Below, piece by piece: positions 28,682-35,979 of a DNA stretch of 64,000 bases. The stretch covers positions 42,336 to 106,335 of the forward strand of contig JAFEGH010000005.1 of assembly GCA_018240065.1 (NCBI GenBank), in the 5' to 3' direction. The notes below the pieces were generated by a model, which did not search any database, was not told where the DNA came from, and worked only from the letters and a program-made list of their open reading frames with translations. The stretch comes from Verrucomicrobiota bacterium. Its GTDB lineage: Bacteria > Chlamydiota > Chlamydiia > Chlamydiales > Rhabdochlamydiaceae. How positions within the stretch are numbered: the first letter of the stretch is position 1; every line of letters starts with the position of its first letter. The position numbers and the translations under genes are program-made.

Positions 28682-29278
28682 ATGTCAGGTTTATCGCAGG
28701 TTAATTCAGAATTTAATGAGATGGTTTTAGCAACAAACCATCCGTTGAGAGGAAACATGCTCACGCTGCTTTCAGAAAGAGACTTATCGAATCTTAGAAC
28801 ATCCTGCAAAGTGTTTTGGGAACTGATTGAAGGGGATGTAGGCGAAGGGAAATCTAAAGATAGGCTTGACCTGCATCGATGGGCCTCCGGCCAGGTCGTC
28901 TATATCAATCGAGGTTTTCTCAGCCCGTCGGACTTTAATCTGCCAGGACCTAACAAAGGTTTCACCCTACAAACAGTGTTGCAGGTGGCGAAGTGGCTAA
29001 AGCAAAATGGGAACACTCCAATTCCTCCCCATGCTCTCGGAAATTTCCAGCCCAGGGCGCTGCTTCCCGTCGACTATATCAGAGGGATGAACGAACCTAA
29101 TGCGGATGGGATCTACTTCCAGCTTTGGAAAGTGCATCAGGAACCTATGGGCATTCATAATCAATATGGAGAAAAAGCCTTTTTTGATGAGGATGATTTG
29201 ACATCGACTGCCGATGAAAAGGCGCTCGCTTGCGTGAAGTTTGTCCGGACTGAAATGAATCAAAATCAAGGCCTCTAA
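28682..29278 (+). CDS. Small F-box-like protein with window-shared GxxAF motif
   Basis: A 198-residue soluble protein. Residues about 20-50 resemble an F-box (MLTLLSERDLSNLRTSCK followed by VFWELIE), the Skp1-binding motif of eukaryotic ubiquitin ligases that intracellular bacteria use in effectors. Near the C-terminus (about 141-170) it carries IYFQLWKVHQEPMGI then QYGEKAFF, matching copies in the 640-residue protein, the GlgB-like protein and the WD40 proteins. It has its own promoter and terminator, suggesting a single-gene unit. A host-directed role is inference from the F-box resemblance. ATG 28682 has a good ribosome site. Confidence 0.72.
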   Translation: MSGLSQVNSEFNEMVLATNHPLRGNMLTLLSERDLSNLRTSCKVFWELIEGDVGEGKSKDRLDLHRWASGQVVYINRGFLSPSDFNLPGPNKGFTLQTVLQVAKWLKQNGNTPIPPHALGNFQPRALLPVDYIRGMNEPNADGIYFQLWKVHQEPMGIHNQYGEKAFFDEDDLTSTADEKALACVKFVRTEMNQNQGL

Positions 29279-29298
29279 GTATCCGCATCCCCACTTCT

Positions 29299-29338
29299 AA
29301 AAGTCTGTCTGTGAAATGTTGCAGACAGACTTTTTTTT
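29299..29338 (+). terminator. Strong rho-independent terminator
   Basis: A 13-bp stem (AAAAGTCTGTCTG / CAGACAGACTTTT) with a 10-base loop and a run of eight T residues, 20 bases after the F-box-like gene. Confidence 0.93.
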
Positions 29339-29513
29339 GATCCTAGAATCCCGCCAGATTTCGCGATGCCCGAAACCAGGTTATAAAGTTGTTTGGGTAT
29401 CATTTGCGTGCATTCCTGTAATTGATTAAACTGATTTTAGTCCTCTTGGTTGGCGATGCTTTGGATGAGAGCATTAACCGAACCTCCGACAATTTTTTTT
29501 TGAAGGAAATGCG

Positions 29514-29798
29514 ATGACCGATTCAACAGCCGACAGAAGCCGTGAAAATGAACTGATCGCTAAAGTGCCCATAGGGGCGCTATTTGAGCATTACAAAGGC
29601 CCCAGATACAAGGTCTTTGGGGTCGGTCGCCACAGCGAGACCTTGGAGATGTGCGTCTATTACCAATCTCTCTATAATTGTCCCGTCTATGGCGACCATG
29701 CCATGTGGGTCCGACCGCTCGAAATGTTCTTAGGGACTGTTGTCGTCGATGGAAAAGAAGTGCCCCGATTTCGCCGGGTTTTCGAGGATGCGCGCTAA
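29514..29798 (+). CDS. DUF1653-family protein
   Basis: A 94-residue cytoplasmic protein matching DUF1653: GALFEHYKGPRYKVFGVGRHSE, then VYYQSLYN and a final WVRPLEMF segment, with the usual order and spacing for this small beta-barrel-like family of unknown function. A good ribosome site (GAAGGAAA) precedes the ATG. The stop codon overlaps the start of the lipoate ligase-like gene by one base (TAATG), so translation of the two is coupled. Confidence 0.82.
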   Translation: MTDSTADRSRENELIAKVPIGALFEHYKGPRYKVFGVGRHSETLEMCVYYQSLYNCPVYGDHAMWVRPLEMFLGTVVVDGKEVPRFRRVFEDAR

Positions 29799-30529
29799 TG
29801 TGGGAGATCATCGATACCGGCGCTCATAGCGCCGAAGAGAACATGCGCTTTGACTCCGAGCTGCTGGAAAACGCGGATACCCTTTCTCGCCCGATTCTCC
29901 ATCTCTATGAGTGGACAGGGGAGAGCGCTACCTATGGTTATTTCACCGACCCCGCAAAACTTCTCAACCTCGATCACGCTGGAACTCTCTCTTTGCACCT
30001 TGCCCGCCGTCCAACCGGCGGAGGGATTGTATTCCACATTTGGGACATGGCCTTCTCCGTCCTCGTCCCGGCAAGCTGCCCGGAATTTTCGACGAACACG
30101 TTAGAAAATTACGCCTTCGTCAACAATGCAGTCCTCGCGAGCGTGAAAGAATTTCTCGGCAATATCCCCCCTTTATCGCTCACCCCCGACGACTTTTCCC
30201 CCTGGGACAAGGACTGTTTCCATTTCTGCATGGCCAAGCCCACCAAGTACGATGTGATGTGGGAGGGGAGGAAAGTCGCCGGCGCCGCACAGCGGAAGAC
30301 CAGGAAGGGCTACCTGCATCAGGGCACCATCGCGCTTGTCATGCCGCCTCTGGATTATCTCGACCAGATCCTGCAACCGGGTACGAAGGTCAAAGAGGCG
30401 ATGCTGGCCCACACTTGCCCTCTCCTCGGCAAGAACGCTTCCAAAGAGCAGATGGACGCCGCCAAGCTGCGTCTGCGCTCTCTTTTGGCTACACAATTAA
30501 CTCAATCCTCACTATCATTGACCCCTTGA
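29798..30529 (+). CDS. Lipoate-protein ligase A-like protein
   Basis: A 243-residue member of the biotin/lipoate ligase (BPL/LplA) superfamily: an N-terminal strand with the family's early arginine region replaced by LYEWTGESATYGYF, the RRPTGGGIVFH loop (about 68-78) that binds lipoyl/octanoyl-AMP, and a lysine-containing GRKVAGAAQRKTRKGYLHQG segment (about 158-177). It should attach lipoate to E2 or GcsH-type proteins; gcsH lies 5 kb downstream. C. trachomatis has an LplA-like gene (CT285) between clpC and gcsH, a parallel arrangement. ATG 29798 overlaps the DUF1653 stop; the open frame extends further upstream but only inside that gene. Confidence 0.85.
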   Translation: MWEIIDTGAHSAEENMRFDSELLENADTLSRPILHLYEWTGESATYGYFTDPAKLLNLDHAGTLSLHLARRPTGGGIVFHIWDMAFSVLVPASCPEFSTNTLENYAFVNNAVLASVKEFLGNIPPLSLTPDDFSPWDKDCFHFCMAKPTKYDVMWEGRKVAGAAQRKTRKGYLHQGTIALVMPPLDYLDQILQPGTKVKEAMLAHTCPLLGKNASKEQMDAAKLRLRSLLATQLTQSSLSLTP

Positions 30530-30550
30530 ATCCCCAGAGGAATTAAGCCC

Positions 30551-32074
30551 ATGAGCAACAAGCCGAAGACGGCCATTGAGCCGACACGTGAAGAAAATTA
30601 TCCAGAATGGTTCCAGTCCGTCATCCGGGCCAGCGATATCGCTGAGCATTCACCGGTGCGCGGCTGCATGGTCATCAAGCCGTGGGGCTACGCCATCTGG
30701 GAAAATATGCAGCGCGTCCTCGACGGCATGTTCAAAGCGACAGGCCACACCAATGCTTATTTCCCCCTGTTCATCCCTTTAAGCTTTCTCGAGAAGGAAG
30801 CATCCCATGTCGAAGGGTTCGCCAAGGAATGCGCCATTGTCACGCACCACCGCCTTGAAAAGGGAAAAGACGGCAAACTCGTTCCGGCAGGCGAACTCGA
30901 AGAGCCCCTCATCGTCCGCCCCACATCCGAGACGATCATCGGCGCGATGTACGCCAAATGGGTCGAGTCTTATCGCGATCTACCTATTCTGATCAACCAA
31001 TGGTGCAACGTCGTTCGTTGGGAAATGCGCACGCGCATGTTCCTGCGCACAACCGAATTTCTCTGGCAGGAAGGACATACAGCGCACGCGACGGAAGCGG
31101 AGGCGCGCGAAGAGACGATGCGCATGTTAGAGGTATATACCAACTTTGTCGAAAAGTATCTCGCGATCCCGGTGATCAAAGGGGAGAAGACCCCCAGTGA
31201 AAAATTCCCCGGCGCTGTCGATACCTATACGATTGAAACGATGACGCAGGACTGCAAAGCCCTTCAGGGAGGCACATCCCACTTCCTCGGTCAGAATTTT
31301 GCCAAAGCCTCCGAGATCAAATTCCGCGACGTCGATGGGGAAGTGCGCTTCGCCTGGACGACCTCGTGGGGCTCCACGACACGCCTTATTGGAGCAATGG
31401 TCATGTCCCATAGCGATGACGACGGTCTGGTATTGCCTCCGCGCGTCGCTTCGTCTCATATCGTCATCCTCCCGGTTATCCATAAGGAAGAGACAAAAGC
31501 CGAAGTGCTTGCCTATTGCCATTCCCTTGCAGGACAGCTACGCCACCTGCACTATGAAGGACGCCAGCTGAACGTCATTGTCGACGAAAGGGACATGCGC
31601 GGCGGCGACAAACTCTGGTCGTGGGTCAAGAAAGGCGTTCCGATGCGCATCGAGATCGGCCCTCGGGATATTGCCGCAAATAAACTCCCTGTCACAAGAC
31701 GCGACCGCGGCCACCGCGATTTTTCCCATCAATCCAGAGAGGAGATCCTTTCGACGATCGTCGATCAGCTCGAAGACATTCAGCAGACTATCTTTAACCG
31801 CGCGAAAGCCTTCCGCGACAGTCATATCAAAAAGATCGATACCAAAGAAGAATTTTACGCCTACTTCACTCCCAAAAATGCCGAGAATCCCGAGATCCAT
31901 GGCGGGTTCGCCCTGTGCCACTGGGTCGAAGATGCGGCCACAGAGGAGATGATCAAGAAGGACCTCGGCGTCACAATCCGCTGCATCCCTCTTGACGCCC
32001 CGCATGAGGAAGGAGTCTGCCCGTTCACGGGCAAGAAGAGCGCTCGCCGCGTCATTTACGCTAAAGCCTATTAA
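30551..32074 (+). CDS. proS: Prolyl-tRNA synthetase, archaeal/eukaryotic type
   Basis: Charges tRNA-Pro with proline. The protein is 507 residues and lacks the roughly 180-residue editing insertion of standard bacterial ProRS. Class II motifs are in the archaeal/eukaryotic style: motif 2 VVRWEMRTRMFLRTTEFLWQ, followed by EGHTAHA, and RPTSETIIGAMYAKW earlier. An HGTP anticodon-binding domain follows and the chain ends in tyrosine (IYAKAY), also typical of that type. C. trachomatis ProRS, as I recall it, is the longer bacterial form, so this may be a replacement by transfer. It lies 21 bases after the lipoate ligase-like gene. Confidence 0.93.
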   Translation: MSNKPKTAIEPTREENYPEWFQSVIRASDIAEHSPVRGCMVIKPWGYAIWENMQRVLDGMFKATGHTNAYFPLFIPLSFLEKEASHVEGFAKECAIVTHHRLEKGKDGKLVPAGELEEPLIVRPTSETIIGAMYAKWVESYRDLPILINQWCNVVRWEMRTRMFLRTTEFLWQEGHTAHATEAEAREETMRMLEVYTNFVEKYLAIPVIKGEKTPSEKFPGAVDTYTIETMTQDCKALQGGTSHFLGQNFAKASEIKFRDVDGEVRFAWTTSWGSTTRLIGAMVMSHSDDDGLVLPPRVASSHIVILPVIHKEETKAEVLAYCHSLAGQLRHLHYEGRQLNVIVDERDMRGGDKLWSWVKKGVPMRIEIGPRDIAANKLPVTRRDRGHRDFSHQSREEILSTIVDQLEDIQQTIFNRAKAFRDSHIKKIDTKEEFYAYFTPKNAENPEIHGGFALCHWVEDAATEEMIKKDLGVTIRCIPLDAPHEEGVCPFTGKKSARRVIYAKAY

Positions 32075-32201
32075 TACCCCCTTATAGGACAGGGAAAACT
32101 AGATGTTTTCCCTGTAAAATTGTCGGCAACATGCTCATTTGCAATTATTTACATCTTTAGTGTAAAGAAATTATTTACATTCAATTGTCCAGATGATAAG
32201 A

Positions 32202-32207
32202 TATAAT
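32202..32207 (+). promoter_or_regulatory. -10 element in front of the 44-codon gene
   Basis: A perfect TATAAT lies 24 bases before the ATG at 32232, after a very AT-rich stretch. No convincing -35 is present at 16-18 bases, so it is only a likely promoter. Confidence 0.4.
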
Positions 32208-32231
32208 TAAGCGGAAATAGAGGTATGTGAA

Positions 32232-32366
32232 ATGTTTAACAAATTTATGAAGACCGTTAGTGAGTTATTCCCAAGAAAGAGTGTTTTCTCGAAAGTAATG
32301 GATTCAATTTCAGCTCCATTTAGAAGAAAAACTGTCTTTGATAGAGTTCTTGGCCTTTTTGAATAA
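32232..32366 (+). CDS. Small basic amphipathic protein, 44 residues, unknown
   Basis: An ATG-initiated 44-codon frame that is not similar to anything I know. It has an internal repeat: PRKSVFSKVMDSI is echoed by RRKTVFDRVLGLF (R-K-S/T-V-F-x-K/R-V pattern), giving two basic amphipathic helices. The case for a real gene is its own transcription unit: a TATAAT 24 bases upstream and a strong terminator 17 bases downstream, with nothing else in the gap between proS and the PpiD-like gene. It could instead be a regulatory RNA that happens to be open. Confidence 0.5.
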   Translation: MFNKFMKTVSELFPRKSVFSKVMDSISAPFRRKTVFDRVLGLFE

Positions 32367-32382
32367 CTCTGAATTCTAGTGG

Positions 32383-32410
32383 GAGCCGGATGATTTTTCC
32401 GGCTCTTTTT
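32383..32410 (+). terminator. Rho-independent terminator after the 44-codon gene
   Basis: A perfect 8-bp GC-rich stem (GAGCCGGA / TCCGGCTC) with a 7-base loop and five T residues at 32406-32410. Confidence 0.88.
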
Positions 32411-32504
32411 CATTTTAGAAATTAAGCTTTTCCTTGTATCATCCCCGATTTATCTCATTACGGAAGGGACTTTCTCGTCCTATAAATTGACATGAGGGAA
32501 ATCG

Positions 32505-34868
32505 ATGCTTAATTTCTTGCGGAAACACCAGAAAATCTTCTTTATTTTCATCACTGCGGCCATTGTCGTTTCGTTTTCTTTCTTCGGCACCTACAGCACT
32601 ATGGCCAGGGCCGAACAGGCTCCCGATAAAGAGGTAGGGAAAGGGGTCTGCGGCAAGCCGATCATGCAGCAGGAACTGGCCGCTCTATCCCGCCTCATCG
32701 AAAACTCTCCCTTTGACAGGATGGCCCTGGAAAAAGGCGGCATGCCCAACTTTCTCAATGATGGGGTGGTCGAAAAGGACTTTCTGTCGAGCGGCCTGGG
32801 AGTCATGCTGGTCAAACGCTATTTCGATGAGCTGAAGCCCGATCTCGATCAACGAGTAAAAAAAATCCATCATTTTCGTCCTTATGTGCATCCGCGCGCA
32901 CCACAGATCAGCGCAGAAGTCGCGTGGGCCAGATTCTCTCCCAATCTGCTCGAGCGCTATCAGATGTTAAAGACAAAAAGCGATCAGTCGACGACGGAAA
33001 CTGTCGCTTTGATGAGCCAGCTTTATATTGATCAGGCGATGCTGCCCCCCGATACGCTCAAACAGATTCTTGTCATGCAGCAAAACCAACAAGGAGTCTC
33101 ACCTGATCCAGTCCTGGCAAATTCAGATCTGACGCTGTTTGGATTCAAGTCGATGGAAGACTGGTTCGGACCCCGATTCATCTCATTGATTTCTCAATTT
33201 ATCGTGAATGCAGCACAGATCGCGGAAGAAAAAGGATACGAAGTCAAAACCGAAGAAGTCCGAGCAGATCTCTTTCAAAATATTTATCAGGGATACCAGC
33301 AGATTTCCCGAAATACGCATCTGAGTCCGGATGAGGCGGATCATTACTACCAGGTTAAAATGCGGGCGCTTGGATTAGATGAAACCATGCTTGTCGGCGC
33401 ATGGAGAAAAGTGATGCTCTTCCGCAGACTTTTTGAAGATGGCAGTGGGAGCGTCCTCGTCGACCCGCTCGCTTTTCAGCAGTTTGAGCGTTTCGCCAAA
33501 GAGAATGTCCGCGTGGCCCTCTACCAACTGCCCTCAGCTTTCCAACTGGCTGACTTCCGCTCGATGATGAAGTTCCAAGTCTATCTAGAGTCGATCGCTG
33601 CGGATACCGCCCGCGTAAAGAGCGATTTGCGCATGCCCAAGCAGGTTGCCTCGTTGGAACAGATCGAAAAAAGGTCTCCCGAGCTGATCGAAAGGGGGCT
33701 TGAAGTCGAATGGGCGTCAATCAGTAAAGAGGACCTCTGCCGCGGGATCAGCGTTAAAGACACATGGGATTGGGAAACAGCGGATGCCCATTGGGATCTT
33801 TTGAAGAAAAACTTCCCTGAGCTGGCCCAAGGAAAATCGGACTCCAGGCAGCTGCGTCTTGCGCTATTAAATACATTGGATGAAAAACTCCGCGTCAAAG
33901 TGGACCAGTTTGCAAGAGCCAAAATGGTCGATGAGCAGCCTGCTAAAATCAGGACCGCATTGGAAAATGTTTCTCCAAAAACATCTACTCTTGGACTCAG
34001 AATGAAGGGAACTTCTTTTCCGTTTCCCGGCGTTACCGATAGCCCAGAGCTTTTCGCATTGCTGGAAAATGCCGCTTTGAAAGGAGAGGCTCCAAACACG
34101 GCCAGCGAGCGCCTCAATTATTATTCAGTAGACGGCGTGAATTTCTTCCGCATCCAAGTTCTGCGCCGCGATGATGCAAAGAAAGTCCTAACATTCGACG
34201 CGGCCTCGAAAGATGGAACATTGGACAAGATCCTGGATAAGCGTCTCGAAGAGGCATATCCTGACGTCCGTCGTCGGGACGTCCAGTATTTCCAGCAAAG
34301 CAACGGGCAGTGGAAACCCTACAAGGAAGTCAGAGACCAGATCGGCAAGTACTTATTTGCCGACCTTCTCAAATCAATCGAAGACAACTACCGCGCCCAT
34401 TTTGGGTTCCTGCCTGGAAAAGAGGGCGAGATGCCCCTTGGGTTTTACAGCAATGCGCGCATGCTGACTTATATGAGAGAGGCGCAAAACAGCCTTAAAG
34501 CAAACCCTGCAGATTCCGCTTGGATCAATTCGGAAGCAAGTGCGCAGGGGCTCGCTTCTCAATGGCTTTTGGAGAAGGCCGACCAGACGCTGGAGCGCTG
34601 CACAGAAGTTTCTTTCTCCAAAGACGAGATGTTCACTCTTGGATCCCAGCAATGGTCGTCTGTAAAAATCGGCGAAAGAGGAGCTCTCGCTTTCTATTTT
34701 GTACAGGAGAGAGGGACTGCCGCAAAACCTCCAGTCGAGAGTGTCGCCTATGGCCACCAGGTCCTCTCGTTTGATGCAAGGAGAGACATGATGCTGCAGA
34801 TCCTCCAGAAGATTCAGAACAAAAACGCGATCGACTTCTCTTTTGCGTCCCATGAGGAACGTCGATGA
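32505..34868 (+). CDS. PpiD/SurA-N-like membrane-anchored periplasmic folding protein
   Basis: A 787-residue protein with one N-terminal membrane anchor (IFFIFITAAIVVSFSFFGTY, about 10-29) and a large periplasmic part, the PpiD/SurA_N_3 topology (MLNFLRKHQK start and an early GVCGKPIMQQELAAL 'insertion' helix as in PpiD). I do not see a clear parvulin catalytic core, so it may act as a chaperone rather than an isomerase. Its stop overlaps the next start (ATGA). The role in envelope protein folding is inference from the N-terminal family match. Confidence 0.72.
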   Translation: MLNFLRKHQKIFFIFITAAIVVSFSFFGTYSTMARAEQAPDKEVGKGVCGKPIMQQELAALSRLIENSPFDRMALEKGGMPNFLNDGVVEKDFLSSGLGVMLVKRYFDELKPDLDQRVKKIHHFRPYVHPRAPQISAEVAWARFSPNLLERYQMLKTKSDQSTTETVALMSQLYIDQAMLPPDTLKQILVMQQNQQGVSPDPVLANSDLTLFGFKSMEDWFGPRFISLISQFIVNAAQIAEEKGYEVKTEEVRADLFQNIYQGYQQISRNTHLSPDEADHYYQVKMRALGLDETMLVGAWRKVMLFRRLFEDGSGSVLVDPLAFQQFERFAKENVRVALYQLPSAFQLADFRSMMKFQVYLESIAADTARVKSDLRMPKQVASLEQIEKRSPELIERGLEVEWASISKEDLCRGISVKDTWDWETADAHWDLLKKNFPELAQGKSDSRQLRLALLNTLDEKLRVKVDQFARAKMVDEQPAKIRTALENVSPKTSTLGLRMKGTSFPFPGVTDSPELFALLENAALKGEAPNTASERLNYYSVDGVNFFRIQVLRRDDAKKVLTFDAASKDGTLDKILDKRLEEAYPDVRRRDVQYFQQSNGQWKPYKEVRDQIGKYLFADLLKSIEDNYRAHFGFLPGKEGEMPLGFYSNARMLTYMREAQNSLKANPADSAWINSEASAQGLASQWLLEKADQTLERCTEVSFSKDEMFTLGSQQWSSVKIGERGALAFYFVQERGTAAKPPVESVAYGHQVLSFDARRDMMLQILQKIQNKNAIDFSFASHEERR

Positions 34869-35515
34869 ACCGCGACGTTTTAGAAGAGCTGCCTGCGCTG
34901 GCCCCTCTGGAGTTTTTCACTCTGGAGGGCCAGCTTAATTACTCCAAGGCTCCGCCCTCGTCAAAGACGATGAGCAGAAAGTATATGCTCCCCGATACAT
35001 CGGAGTGGCTGGCCGAAGAGAGATTTGCAGGCGTCGCGCTCGCGTGGAGCGAAGCGGGGATCTATATCGATGCGCTTGTCGACAAGCCATTCGAAGAGGC
35101 CCTCTATCCCAAATATCAAGATGGCGACGCGATCGAACTCTTTTTTGATACACGCGATTTAAAGACAGCGGGGTTCGCAACGCGGTTCTGCCACCAATTC
35201 GTCTTTCTTCCCCAGGCAGTCCAGGGAATCATCGCACAGGAAGTGACCCATTTCCGGACCGAAGACGTTCATCCGCTTTGCGACGCTGCCGATCTTCAAG
35301 TCGTCTCCGAAATCGGAAAAAAGAATTATGAGCTGCAGATCTTCATTCCGGCGCATTGTCTTCACGGCTTCGATCCCTCTTCTTTCGAGAGGATCGGTTT
35401 TACCTACCGGATCCATCGCTATAAAGGCATGCCGCAGCATTTTGCGTTAAGTTCGCAACATTTTTCTCTTGAACAACATCCCCGACTTTGGGCAAGTTTT
35501 AAGTTTATAAAATAG
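34865..35515 (+). CDS. CBM9/DOMON-like beta-sandwich protein, unknown role
   Basis: A 216-residue protein whose middle resembles family 9 carbohydrate-binding or DOMON-like sandwiches: VALAWSEAGIYIDALVDKPF, then YQDGDAIELFFDTRD (about 80-100), and IGFTYRIHRYKG near the end. No signal peptide is visible. In chlamydial genomes a protein of similar position precedes gcsH (the CT283 place), so this may be its counterpart; that is inference from position. It is coupled by a 4-base overlap to the PpiD-like gene. Confidence 0.65.
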   Translation: MNRDVLEELPALAPLEFFTLEGQLNYSKAPPSSKTMSRKYMLPDTSEWLAEERFAGVALAWSEAGIYIDALVDKPFEEALYPKYQDGDAIELFFDTRDLKTAGFATRFCHQFVFLPQAVQGIIAQEVTHFRTEDVHPLCDAADLQVVSEIGKKNYELQIFIPAHCLHGFDPSSFERIGFTYRIHRYKGMPQHFALSSQHFSLEQHPRLWASFKFIK

Positions 35516-35576
35516 GGCATGGTTAAAGCATGGGTTGCGAATCCTTGAATCAAGCCCAAAACAGGAGTTTACCACG

Positions 35577-35936
35577 ATGAGGTTCACTGAGTCGCATGAA
35601 TGGATCAAAGTGGAAAACGGAATTGGCACCGTTGGGATCACTGACCACGCTCAAAAAGAACTTGGCGAAGTTGTCTATGTCGAGCTTCCTTCTGTCGGAA
35701 AGAGCGTGAAAGCGGGCGACGAGGTCGCTGTTTTAGAATCGACCAAGGCTGCAGCCGATATTTATTCTCCTGTCTCAGGAGAAATCGTCGAAATCAATCA
35801 AAAGCTCGGCGACTTCATCCACCAGATCAACTCTTCTGCTGAAGGGGATGGCTGGCTTTTTAAAATCAAACTGGCCGACAATGCCGAGACCGAGAAGCTC
35901 CTGAAAAAAGAGGATTATCTCGGCCTCGTCCAGTGA
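35577..35936 (+). CDS. gcsH: Glycine cleavage system H-like lipoyl protein
   Basis: A 119-residue lipoyl-carrier protein. The lipoylation lysine is K57 in LESTKAAADIYSPVSGE, and the N-terminus RFTESHEWI is characteristic of GcsH. ATG 35577 is chosen because AGGAG lies 9 bases upstream; the frame extends to 35535. No P, T or other glycine-cleavage genes occur in this window, so it may act as a lipoyl carrier or relay with the LplA-like protein at 29.8 kb. The gcsH-lplA closeness matches CT282/CT285. Confidence 0.94.
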   Translation: MRFTESHEWIKVENGIGTVGITDHAQKELGEVVYVELPSVGKSVKAGDEVAVLESTKAAADIYSPVSGEIVEINQKLGDFIHQINSSAEGDGWLFKIKLADNAETEKLLKKEDYLGLVQ

Positions 35937-35979
35937 TGGGTCTTTTCTGATGTCGCTTGGGGATTCGGCGTTCAACTCT

